From Asparagopsis taxiformis (lineage: Eukaryota; Rhodophyta; Florideophyceae; Bonnemaisoniales; Bonnemaisoniaceae), in contig JALQPE010001860.1 in assembly GCA_030407315.1 (NCBI GenBank), positions 124,001 through 188,000 on the forward strand: 64,000 bases of DNA, written 5' to 3'. Each line of letters begins with the position of its first letter. Position 1 is the stretch's first letter. The position numbers and the translations under genes were made by a program. This document shows, piece by piece, positions 29,035 through 38,150 of this stretch. Under the pieces are notes generated by a model that was given only the letters and a program-made list of their open reading frames with translations, had not been told where the DNA came from and ran no database searches.

Positions 29035-30879
29035 ATGACGCACGACACCTTTCTCCTACGCACATCTCCACGATGGATAACTCTAGAGCCCGCCCAGCCC
29101 GCCGTTCCGCACGAAAAGGTCCTATTTATCAATCGTTCCACATTACAAACATCTCTTCGCGACCGTATTGAATGTGCCCCCCTCGCCGAGCCAGATCACA
29201 CCAGCATTGTGTACGGACTCGCCGGGCTCACCGAAACGCTCCACGACGCCTATCTCATTCTAGTCACCGCCCGAACATCCGTCGGCTCGATTATGGAGGA
29301 GACGATCTACCGCGTGAAAACGCTCACAGCGCTACCCGTGCGCGGTCCCAAGCTGCTCAAGTCGCTTGCGCCCTCGCTTGGTCTCTCCAAGCCCCAATTG
29401 GCGCAGGAGGCACAGCTCAGAGCTATGGTCAATGCAGCCGTCTCTCTCCCCGGCTTTTACTTCTCCCACGGCATAGACCTTACGCGCTCCGCTCAGAAAC
29501 GTGCCGACGTGTCCGCAACCAGCCCAGAGGCGCCCGCAACCCCTGATTTCGCCCGCGCTGATATGCGCTTCGTTTGGAATCGCTATGCTGCTAAACCACT
29601 CGCCGAATTGGGCGCCGTGTCGTGGATCGTGCCGCTTATCTTAGGTTACGTTGACGTCCGACACGGACTCGTAAATGGCAAATCGGTGCAGCTCGCATTA
29701 ATTTCCCGCCGCGGTGCCGACCGGCCTGGCCTGCGTTTCACCGCGCGCGGCGCTGATGTGCATGGTAATTGTAGTAATTTTGTGGAGACAGAGCAGATTG
29801 TAGCCCATGGCGATGCCTATTCCAGTTACATCCAGACTCGTGGTAGCATTCCGTTGCTGTGGAAGCAGGAGGCTTGTATCAAGTACAAGCCGCAGCCGAC
29901 ACTCAAGCAGGTTGATGCAGGTGGCAAAAGCGGACTCAATCAAATGGCATTTGAGAAGCATTTCGATTCTCTCTTCGAGCATTACGGTCCCGTTACTGCT
30001 ATTTCGCTCATTGACAACCGTGGTAGTGAAGCAACACTCTACGCCGCATACAAAACTGCTGTGGAGCTCATGGCGAATCCAAAGTTACATTTTGTTCCAT
30101 GGGATTTTCACAAGAAAACCAAAGGTATGAAGTATGAAAAGGTGGATCATGAACTTCTTCCCTCACTTGATTCAGATCTTGGCACGTACAGTTACTTTTA
30201 CACCAAGGATGGCACTGCAGCCAGCATAACAAAACGGCAGCGCGGTGTAGTCCGAACCAATTGCATCGACAGTTTGGACCGTACCAATGTCGTGCAAAGC
30301 GTTATTGCACACCGCATCATGGATGCCGCACTGAAAGTCATGGGCGTACTGGACAGCAACCCGGAAACATGTACGGCTGCCAAGTTTGAAAAGTTTGAGA
30401 AAGCATTCAAGAACACATGGGCTGATCATGCCAACGCACTATCGCGTGTGTATGCCGGTTCAGGGGCGCTGAAGACGGACTACACGCGCACAGGCAAGCG
30501 CTCAAAGCCGGGCATAATACAGGACGGTGTTCGCGCGGCACGACGGTACATATACCAAAATTTCCTAGACGGACAACGCCAGGATGGAATTGATCTGTTC
30601 CTAGGTGTAGTGTCCATTCCGAAGGATGCGTCTGGAAGTCGTGATATTTCGAGCGTCAAATCCAGAGCGGAACCACTTTTGGTCAAGGAAAAGTACCTAC
30701 CGCATCTGTTTTTCATTTTCGTTGCGTCAGCAGCCTATGGCGTGATCGCTCCCAAGAACATGACGTTCAAAATTGCAGTGATCGGCGTCTGTCTTGGTTT
30801 GGCAGCTGTTACGTTGAAATTAATGTTGCAAGCGGGACACAAGCTGGTCAATCGGCCGAAGCTTGACGGCACACATTAA
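29035..30879 (+). CDS. SAC1: Sac1-type phosphoinositide phosphatase
   Basis: A 614-residue protein from the ATG at 29035. The SAC domain fills most of it and contains the catalytic CX5R loop in RTNCIDSLDRTNVVQS, with Cys at residue about 410. Other SAC landmarks are YSSYIQTRGSIPLLW and FVPWDFHKKTKGMKY. Two hydrophobic segments at the C-terminus (LFFIFVASAAYGVIA and IAVIGVCLGLAAVTLKLML) fit the ER/Golgi anchor of yeast and animal Sac1, which turns over PI4P. Length agrees with yeast Sac1 (about 620). An upstream in-frame ATG at 28882 would add 51 residues of Arg/Pro-rich sequence; I prefer the shorter form. The stop lies 80 bp from the convergent DPM2 gene. Confidence 0.95.
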   Translation: MTHDTFLLRTSPRWITLEPAQPAVPHEKVLFINRSTLQTSLRDRIECAPLAEPDHTSIVYGLAGLTETLHDAYLILVTARTSVGSIMEETIYRVKTLTALPVRGPKLLKSLAPSLGLSKPQLAQEAQLRAMVNAAVSLPGFYFSHGIDLTRSAQKRADVSATSPEAPATPDFARADMRFVWNRYAAKPLAELGAVSWIVPLILGYVDVRHGLVNGKSVQLALISRRGADRPGLRFTARGADVHGNCSNFVETEQIVAHGDAYSSYIQTRGSIPLLWKQEACIKYKPQPTLKQVDAGGKSGLNQMAFEKHFDSLFEHYGPVTAISLIDNRGSEATLYAAYKTAVELMANPKLHFVPWDFHKKTKGMKYEKVDHELLPSLDSDLGTYSYFYTKDGTAASITKRQRGVVRTNCIDSLDRTNVVQSVIAHRIMDAALKVMGVLDSNPETCTAAKFEKFEKAFKNTWADHANALSRVYAGSGALKTDYTRTGKRSKPGIIQDGVRAARRYIYQNFLDGQRQDGIDLFLGVVSIPKDASGSRDISSVKSRAEPLLVKEKYLPHLFFIFVASAAYGVIAPKNMTFKIAVIGVCLGLAAVTLKLMLQAGHKLVNRPKLDGTH

Positions 30880-30959
30880 TTGTGCCTTATGTTTAATAAA
30901 CAATGTTATTCGTGCACTAATAGAACATTTGTTTGTCACCGAAAGAATGGTGCAGCTTT

Positions 30960-31416
30960 TCACGCCTTTCTCTGGCGATACAAGAAGAGCAGAAGCGCAG
31001 TGGCGAGCACTACCGCGCCAGTTCCTGGAAGCAAGAGCAAGAAAATTCGCGGCGGAAACAGCTTTTTCAAAAGTGCACCTTCTTTTTGGAATGGCTTTGC
31101 ATGCGAACAAGATTGGTTCCACAAGATGTTTTGCGGTCAGATGCGTCATTGAGACATAAATGCGCTGGCTATTGGAATGATCTTGGTATCATCCACTCAC
31201 CTCAACAAATGTCCACGCAGTGAAATACACAAAAACGAGTGCGCTGAAACAGACGAAAGAATAGCCCAGCAAAATGGCGCTTGATGAAGAATTGGGCTAC
31301 GATTGTGCGTAGGAAACATGCAAATGTCGGACGAGTCAGAGGCTGTTAATTGCGGAATGAAGTGGGGATATAGATGGATCTCGTACCATTTGCGATTTGA
31401 CATCGGACGCGGGCAT
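30960..31416 (-). CDS. DPM2: Dolichol-phosphate mannosyltransferase subunit 2 (three exons)
   Basis: A spliced small gene built from exons 31387-31416, 31201-31296 and 30960-31094, giving 86 residues. Both introns (31297-31386, 90 bp; 31095-31200, 106 bp) lie between codons and have GT..AG ends (GTACGA..CGTAG; GTGAGT..CAAAG). The product has two membrane spans (about 16-36 and 60-82) separated by a polar loop. FVYFTAWTFVEPF and KKLFPPRIFLLLLPG match the YYTAW and KYFLPR regions of animal DPM2, which is 84 residues. DPM2 stabilises the catalytic DPM1 at the ER membrane and also supports GPI synthesis. No single long ORF marks this gene. The join of the short first exon is the least certain part. 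Confidence 0.85.
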
Positions 31417-31841
31417 TGTGGAGTTTTTTGTGTGCGCGGCGCAGTCTGTCACAGAACGATTACGTTTGGTGTGACAACGTGCGGCGCAGTTACCCAGGGT
31501 ACCCTTAAGGGTACCCATCGGTTTCATTGTTTGCTGATGCATTAAAATAATATGTAAAAGACATCGCTATTACTGTACTACCGCATCATTGATAATCTTA
31601 TTGAAAATTACAACTAAAATTTTTTTAATAACCATCATGCCATTCCTCGAGTTGACTGGTCCAAAGTACAATACTAGCGCATTGGCGACGATGCTATTCC
31701 AAGAAAGCAAATCAATGTAGAAAATCCTCACGCTCAAGTCTACGAAATCGCTGCGGCATGATTTCTTTATCAGTTCTACAAACTACAAGTTCATAATCTG
31801 TACTCAATGGCGCACAATCCTAAATCACCTAACAGCATTAC
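31417..31841. other. Intergenic region with a perfect palindrome
   Basis: These 425 bp lie between the DPM2 start and the 3' end of the CSE1 gene. They hold a 20-bp palindrome at 31497-31516, then an AT-rich stretch (31540-31630). No ORF. Confidence 0.5.
31497..31516. repeat. 20-bp perfect palindrome GGGTACCC-TTAA-GGGTACCC
   Basis: The sequence equals its own reverse complement over 20 bp, and each half is itself an 8-bp palindrome. A further partial copy (TACCCAGGGTA) overlaps its left side. It lies about 80-100 bp upstream of the DPM2 start codon, so it could be a paired binding site for a dimeric factor or a cruciform-forming element. Confidence 0.9.
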
Positions 31842-34838
31842 TCACTGTGTCGGTGAATTCTTCATCAATTCGAGCAGCAACTCGCGTGCACCCTGCTCCA
31901 TTTTTTCTTGGATCACGTTATTGTATCCATTGTGCTGCGCAACGAATGCCGACAATTTGGCTCCGAGGTAGCTCCTGGGATCCTTGCCGGCCACAAGCGG
32001 TGAAACGCGCGGACGTGCCACCCCTCCCCATCGCAACTGCGAGTGCGCCGCCGAGTATGTTTCGCCAGCTCCAAAATGAGCCAAGTTCTCCTCCTCGGCA
32101 TCACCCACATCATCTCCCTCTGCAGAATCCGTTACATGGCCCGCAATCATAGCGACATTGGCCGTCAAAATCTGAGGTCCCAGTTCTAAATATGGCGCTT
32201 GTAGACACAGCTCTGATCCACAAGCGAGTTCCGTTAATGCTATAGCGCTCAAATGGCGCTCGCCCGGTGCTCGTAATGATACAACCTCAGGAAGCCACAC
32301 TTGACGGAGAAGCATTTCGAGGATGTTGACTTGAACAGAGTCAAGTGCAGTCTTCATTGGTACAACCCCAAATCGAATGACAAATGTCGATAGACAACAA
32401 ATTAATTTGGATGTATACTTTGTCGTCTTTGCTGAACTCAGCCGAAGCATCAGAACACTGAAAATGGCCTTCACATGCTGCTCAAGTACGTTCAGATCGT
32501 ACGTTTCGAAAATTGTTTGCAGCATTCCCAGACCATGGTGATCGGTTGCTTTCGAAGCAACCAGCTTCCTGAACACTCCCAAGATGGGTTCTAGTTGATT
32601 CGCACTGACAACACTTGCGCTATTCTTTCGAATGTATGTTTCAATATACTGAACCATACCTGGTATGTATCCACGACGATCCCACATGCTAGGAGTCATT
32701 AGAGGAGCTATTAGCTGCGCGTACGCTGCAGGCAGTGAACCGGTATGAATCGCCATCATTTGACTCATTACTTGAAAGACGTACGGACCAAACTCAGAGA
32801 CGTCTTCTATCAGAATGTTATGGAGAGGCCCCATCACTGCATTCTCGAAGGTAGTCACAGATCCAGGGTTTCCATTGAAGCGGATCAACGCAGATATCGC
32901 TTCAAACAGGTAGTGATTGAAAATCGGATGAACAGGATTCTTGATGATGACATTCAAAATCTGCATCAGAATCGGTAACAATGAATCAAGGTACCGTGCC
33001 ATGCCGCTTCGCGCGACAGTGCAAACTCGCAGAAGAAGTCGCATCAGATATTCGTCTGCCTGCGAGCTCTGTTGAAGAGCTTGCATAACGGGTGGGAGCA
33101 GCGACCCCAGTAGAGGCTCAAGATCAGCCTGGGTCATTCTTGGAACCATCTGGGTGTGGTTGGGTCCCATCAAGCCGTTTCCGTTCACAGCCGGAGCTTT
33201 TTCTTTGACAGTCAATATTCTCTCGATGCATGCAGCGGCGTATGTTCTCACTACTGGCTCCCTCGCCGCCAAGAGTTGAACACAGAGAAGCACAACGTTT
33301 CCAGACTCATCTTTTGGAATTTGATTCCTGAAAGAGATCACAAACTTGATGAGATCGGCAGTGAATATTGGTGTCTCAAGCGAAGTTGAATTAGAGCCAC
33401 TGCGATTTAGCTCTGGCTTGATAACACTTCTGAAGAATTCAACCACGTCAATCAATGAAGATGTCTCAGTAGCACCACCTCTGATCGTCCCACTCTTCCA
33501 GCCAAGTGCGGTGACAATATAAATCGCTGTATCCCTTTTCTGCCAAGTTGACTGCGGTGATAACAATTCCTGCACATAAGCAGAAAAGATCTCCGTGACT
33601 CGACTTTCAAACTGACTACAGAGTCCTTTGACTAGCTCAACCGCACCTCGTCTCCTTGTACCTGTATCAGAGCCTTCCATATCTCTTCGTACATACTCTA
33701 CAGGATTGTCCTCGAATAGCTCAATATCCTCTTCTCTCAATTCGATGTTTGGAATCACAATGCTCTTGCAAACTTGTGACAAAGCTGAGTCATCACCGAA
33801 GAGACCATAATCGGCACTTCTGGATACAGTTGTGAGGAATTTGATGCCTGTGGTCACGACGCCGTCAAATTTGGGGGCGTTGCTACGTCGGATCAATAGT
33901 TGCCATGCATCCTGTACAAACTGTTGCAGATATGGACGGAACTCTTCATCATACTTTGTCTCGTAGAGATTTGTGATCTCTAACACAGATGCTTGCATTG
34001 CGTCAACCGGACTTGGTTCATCTTCACTTGCAGCGTCGATCTGAGGGCTGCTGAAAACGAGCATTTTGCGCAACTCTGCCATGTAGGCCTGGATATTGTC
34101 CTCAAAGTAGGCTGGAAGATCTTGCCAACTGAGACAGAAAAAGACCTTACACAACAGCTCTGCGTTTGTGAAAACGACTGTTACAGTGTTGGAATCCTGG
34201 GCATCAATGTTGGCTGCAATTACATTATTGAGCAATACGAAAAGGTTCTTGACATGCTCCTGAGTATGTGTTAGTGAGTAGTTAATTTCAGTGTACAGCT
34301 CATCGCTACGCGAGCGCTCGGGGTATCTGTCAAAGATTGCAAAGAGAGTTTCCAGAACCCCCTGCAAGGTAGCCCAATCGATAGTAGGGAGTAAATTTTG
34401 CATAGACTGAGCAGTGGCAGCTGCCTGGGTGATAGTCGCTAGTTTTGCAGAAAGCTCTGGGACGAGCGAGGGCCATTCTTCGGGATACTCGTGCTCTGCT
34501 ATCACAGCGAGGACCTCACTCAATTGTCGGCGGACAACGAGGGGTACGGAGAGCATGATATCCACGATGGCAGATTTGACTTCACGGCGATCATTGGCGG
34601 GCTGATCACGCCAATCGGGGCGGGAGTAGTAGGAAATGGTGTAGTTCTTCATGTAAACAGCTGTGGCCTGACGGACATGCTGAGGTGCGGAATCGAGAGC
34701 GATGAGTCGGAGGAGAGCGACAGAGAATGAAGGGGTAGAGGACTGGTTCTGGAGGAAGGTCTCTGCGGCTCGTCGTTGGGACGGCTCTGGGGAGAGGGTC
34801 TTTGAAATGGCATCTGCCAAAGTGTTCAAGTCAGCCAT
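31842..34838 (-). CDS. CSE1: Exportin-2 (CSE1/CAS), importin-alpha re-export factor
   Basis: A 998-residue HEAT-repeat protein of the importin-beta superfamily, close to the usual 960-975. The N-terminus (MADLNTLADAISKTLSPEPS, then RRAAETFL) and the Ran-binding entry (VRQATAVYMKNY, EYPEEWPSLVPEL) are typical, and IDWATLQGVLETLFAIFDRYP and KTKYTSKLICCLSTF fit CAS/CSE1 rather than other karyopherins. With RanGTP it returns importin-alpha to the cytoplasm. The open frame runs 110 codons further upstream, but that part reads as leader sequence; the ATG at 34838 fits the family. A 25-residue acidic stretch lies near the C-terminus (EGDDVGDAEEE). No intron. Confidence 0.94.
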   Translation of the reverse strand: MADLNTLADAISKTLSPEPSQRRAAETFLQNQSSTPSFSVALLRLIALDSAPQHVRQATAVYMKNYTISYYSRPDWRDQPANDRREVKSAIVDIMLSVPLVVRRQLSEVLAVIAEHEYPEEWPSLVPELSAKLATITQAAATAQSMQNLLPTIDWATLQGVLETLFAIFDRYPERSRSDELYTEINYSLTHTQEHVKNLFVLLNNVIAANIDAQDSNTVTVVFTNAELLCKVFFCLSWQDLPAYFEDNIQAYMAELRKMLVFSSPQIDAASEDEPSPVDAMQASVLEITNLYETKYDEEFRPYLQQFVQDAWQLLIRRSNAPKFDGVVTTGIKFLTTVSRSADYGLFGDDSALSQVCKSIVIPNIELREEDIELFEDNPVEYVRRDMEGSDTGTRRRGAVELVKGLCSQFESRVTEIFSAYVQELLSPQSTWQKRDTAIYIVTALGWKSGTIRGGATETSSLIDVVEFFRSVIKPELNRSGSNSTSLETPIFTADLIKFVISFRNQIPKDESGNVVLLCVQLLAAREPVVRTYAAACIERILTVKEKAPAVNGNGLMGPNHTQMVPRMTQADLEPLLGSLLPPVMQALQQSSQADEYLMRLLLRVCTVARSGMARYLDSLLPILMQILNVIIKNPVHPIFNHYLFEAISALIRFNGNPGSVTTFENAVMGPLHNILIEDVSEFGPYVFQVMSQMMAIHTGSLPAAYAQLIAPLMTPSMWDRRGYIPGMVQYIETYIRKNSASVVSANQLEPILGVFRKLVASKATDHHGLGMLQTIFETYDLNVLEQHVKAIFSVLMLRLSSAKTTKYTSKLICCLSTFVIRFGVVPMKTALDSVQVNILEMLLRQVWLPEVVSLRAPGERHLSAIALTELACGSELCLQAPYLELGPQILTANVAMIAGHVTDSAEGDDVGDAEEENLAHFGAGETYSAAHSQLRWGGVARPRVSPLVAGKDPRSYLGAKLSAFVAQHNGYNNVIQEKMEQGARELLLELMKNSPTQ

Positions 34839-35419
34839 GGGGCTTGCAGCGTGGGAGATGGGCGGGTTGGAAGGCAAAGTGTGAGCTGAAGGTATGGTTG
34901 GAGCGGGTTGAACGACGACGACATGGATGAGATAGAATGGTATTGTTTTGAAGCGAACGCAGTGGCAGGGCCTTGTAGTTAATTTTAGTTGATGCGTATG
35001 TTGGAGCGACAAGATCAAGGGGGGAAGAAATTGAAAATTTAAAAATAATAGCAATTCAAAAGTTTTGTGAGGACAATTTGAAATGAGGAGTAGGAATTGC
35101 GGTGCCGCAACAATTAGATCGACTGGTTGGGTGAGTTGCACTTCACGGTGCTGATATATAATGTACAACAGTCGTGTTCCGGCTCATTATTTAGGGTTAC
35201 GGAACGAGGCGACATAAGTGATATCACTTGATTTAACTGAAGTGACTAACGCACTCGTAAATCGGACCGAACGGGGCGATAGATCAGAGCGACTACATCA
35301 TACAAACAATATTATATCACACCACTCCACTATAGTTGGCAAAATGTGACGTGTATCTGAATAAAGTGCCGAGCTTCCCTCTCTTACACATATGCAACTC
35401 TGCCGCAGCCCACCAAATC
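34839..35419. other. Divergent promoter region, CSE1 and RAWUL-like genes
   Basis: These 581 bp include AT-rich stretches near 35035-35050 and 35150-35165. The frame of the CSE1 gene is open here but not conserved. No further gene seen. Confidence 0.4.
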
Positions 35420-35947
35420 ATGGCCAACTTTCGTGTTCAAGACCTCGCTTCTGCTGCGACACTGCACATGCCCTCCCCGCCGTCGGGATCCAAACGACGT
35501 CACGCCATGGCTCTTTCCGCCGCCGTGCCACCACTGCATGCCATTGCGTCGATGCCATCTGCAATTGCTCCCGTCGCAGAGCCTCCTGCCAAGCTCGCAC
35601 GCAAGCAATCGCCCCAATTGCACGACCCGCAATTCGCACAGGTCAAGGCTCCCACCGCATTCGATGAGGTTCGTTGTGAATTGCGCCCGCAGGATGGAGC
35701 GCCCGCCCTAACCAAAGCCGCCCTCAGGACCTCCGGAAAGTTGACCATTCAACTGCTCGCAAAGTTCATTCATGCAATGCTCAACCTCGATGCCGCCAGC
35801 GTCGTTACCCTCGCATGCTGCCGCGAGCGGCTCACAGACGCTATCACCCTCGGCCATCTCGTCGCCCATGTGTGGCCCCAATCGGACGGACACATGGTGC
35901 TCGATTATAGAATAGAAAAGTCGCCAGATATTCTTTATCCTCCTTAG
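35420..35947 (+). CDS. Small protein with a RAWUL-like domain, no RING finger
   Basis: A 175-residue protein. Residues 1-80 are low-complexity Ala/Pro/Ser with a basic patch (KRRHAM, KLARKQ). Residues about 84-166 resemble the RAWUL ubiquitin-like domain found at the C-terminus of polycomb RING1/BMI1-type and plant DRIP proteins: KLTIQLLAKFIHAMLNL, then VVTLACCRERLTDAITLGHL, then a Trp and LDYRI. The match to the BMI1 pattern (hydrophobic helix, short strand, L-x-D-x-x-TL, W, LxYR) is good but not conclusive. No RING finger precedes it in any frame nearby. It may act as a protein-interaction adaptor in chromatin or ubiquitin pathways. The stop is only 34 bp from the convergent GPHR gene. The ATG at 35420 is chosen. 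Confidence 0.6.
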   Translation: MANFRVQDLASAATLHMPSPPSGSKRRHAMALSAAVPPLHAIASMPSAIAPVAEPPAKLARKQSPQLHDPQFAQVKAPTAFDEVRCELRPQDGAPALTKAALRTSGKLTIQLLAKFIHAMLNLDAASVVTLACCRERLTDAITLGHLVAHVWPQSDGHMVLDYRIEKSPDILYPP

Positions 35948-35981
35948 CAATACAGTACATTGCCTTACTTTACATCAATGC

Positions 35982-37523
35982 TTATTCTATACTACTCTTG
36001 CCTTTCCGTGCCAATCCTTTGCCTACCCCTCGTCGGAACAAGTAACCCGATTGGTATGCCAAAACTATAGCTCCTACCAAAGCGCTCGAGATGAACAGCA
36101 CGTCAAACCATCGTTGGAAGTATTGGAATTCCATTTTCCCCAGCACATCCGAGATCAAAACCCTCGATCCTGGAGGCAGAAAACTTCGAATCAGCACCGT
36201 TGACGATATTACGTACGTCCCCAACAAATGCGCAATAAACACTGCAGCAGAGCTATTCAACGCGTCGTTACCAGCAAGAAAAGCAAACACAGATGTCATC
36301 CGCACAAGAGCAGCCCGTAGATTCATGCACATCAGCACAGATGTAAATGCAAGAGTCGCGTATTGATACACAACATTTACATCTACTTTCAGACCAGCAG
36401 ATACCAGCACCTGATGAACCTTGCCAGAAATCACTAGAGCCCCGCCCTTCCTTCCCATCCCCGTTCCGCGCAAATGTACTGATATATTGTACAACGCCGC
36501 AAATACACGTATCCAGCACATGAGCAACATCACAGCCCCTAGCGAAGTAAACAGACGTCCCAGTCGCGTTCGCGCAAATACAATGTCATGCCATGCTGTG
36601 GCAGCGTCATTGTATTCGATGAACAACTTGGAGACGTTTCGCTCTGCATCCACAACTTCCGCAGGAATACCACTGAGTCCCACGCCACAACTTTCCTTTT
36701 GTGATCCACCCGTTCGAGTAGTGCGCGTCGCGTACCCAACCTCAGTTGAAAGCAGATCACGCTTCTTCTTCAGTACATCGTCCACAGCGGTACACAGTTT
36801 ATCCCCCAGAGCAACAACTTCCTTCTCCTTGATCGGATGAATTATCGAACTCAGATAATTGTACGGCAGATGAACAGCGGTGAAACCGGACAGAAGAGCC
36901 AGCATTGTAGTCCCCACTACGAGAACTCGTCCCATTGCAGCCTCGATGGAAAAATCAGATCGCATCAACTTGACGGATGGACCTACCATTGATGAATGTG
37001 CAATGGGAAACGGGTCTCCGATGCACCAAAACGCATAGAGGAATAGCAACTCGCAAATGAGCGCATTTCGGATAGCTTCTCCCCGGCTCCAGCCGCTATC
37101 AAGAAGAATATGGTACACTTGCGCGGTCGGCAGAATGAAAACAAGGGTAATGACCAATGCATACACATCAAATAGCCAGTGGACTCGCCGTGTAGCAGCA
37201 TGCATCAATCCGACCGCGTCAAAGAAAATCAAAACAACGAGAGAAAGAGATATTGAAAACGTCCATTGGAACAAAAGTTGGACAATGAGACTACGCAAAG
37301 CGCATCAAGTATGTTGGAGAACAAGACAAAAATGTCAGTATTACACAAGTATCAGAGATTAAAAGCGTAGATGTTGCGAAACATACTGATTTCGGACATT
37401 TTCTCGCGACAGGAAGCGCTTGTAAAATACAGAGCCTAACCTGAAGGCAATGGCAAACGTCAAAACAGAGAGACTGGAATCCGTCACTGCCTGGAACAAC
37501 GCAGTGGCGGCGGACCGCCTCAT
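35982..37523 (-). CDS. GPHR: Golgi pH regulator / GTG-type membrane protein (two exons)
   Basis: Spliced from exon 37387-37523 and exon 35982-37290, giving 481 residues. The 96-bp intron has GTATGT and CGTAG ends and splits a codon after its second base (CA|T). Multiple membrane segments flank the hallmark FTAVHLPYNYLS, equivalent to the GFGAVNCPYTYMS block of animal GPHR/GPR89, and the C-terminal half carries the ABA_GPCR-like region (LFTSLGAVMLLMCWIRVF onward). GPHR is an anion channel for Golgi acidification; plant GTG proteins are the same family. I start at the ATG at 37523; an in-frame GTG upstream directly follows a stop. A good donor (GTAAGT at 37539-37544) just upstream hints at a 5' untranslated exon. 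Confidence 0.9.
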
Positions 37524-38150
37524 AGCTCTCTCATCCGCCACTTACTCGAAGCAAAGTTCAGTGCTTGGGACCAATGCGCTTGAAGAAATCGCCAAGAAAA
37601 ATTGTTAGTCCAAGAGGTTGTTTGGGTACGAGAACGATTCGAAGTAGATGACGATGACACGCCGAGTAACGGCAAAGATAATTTCCTGTACCGAATCCGA
37701 TCGTAAGCGAGAACCTTGAACGCGCTAGCTAGAGGAGGAGGTACAAATGGTCGGCTGAGCTGGTGTGATGGCATCCATTCACGAGACGATGCAGCTTCAT
37801 GCTACTTTTCACTCGCACAGCAAGGACGGCCTCACAGGTCTGAAATTTCATGTTTTATTCTTGCTGCGCGGGAGACATGTCCTAGCTTGATTTTCGGATA
37901 TATTATTCATGTTTTGGGGATGCCGAAATTGTCTGTCTCATCAGCATCAGAGGAGGCTCAGAATTGTTGTTCGGTCCTTCGTTTTCGACTCAACTCCCGG
38001 CGAGAATAGTATTGCTATAACTTATCCACTACAACATTCAGAATGTGATGCTACGAGAATCGAAACTTTTCACCCATATGACATGAAAAAGTGTCATAAC
38101 AGGATAGTTCAGCAACCGTCCCTCAAAATGACATGATTTAGATACCTGGG
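37524..38150. other. Intergenic region upstream of GPHR
   Basis: About 630 bp between the GPHR 5' end and the 3' end of the C69 peptidase gene. No gene supported. It may contain a non-coding GPHR exon ending near 37545. Confidence 0.4.

Noticed and set aside
37359..37541. Independent 60-residue gene upstream of GPHR
   Set aside because: It starts with GTG directly after a stop, and its part up to GTATGT joins in phase with GPHR, supplying the missing N-terminus.
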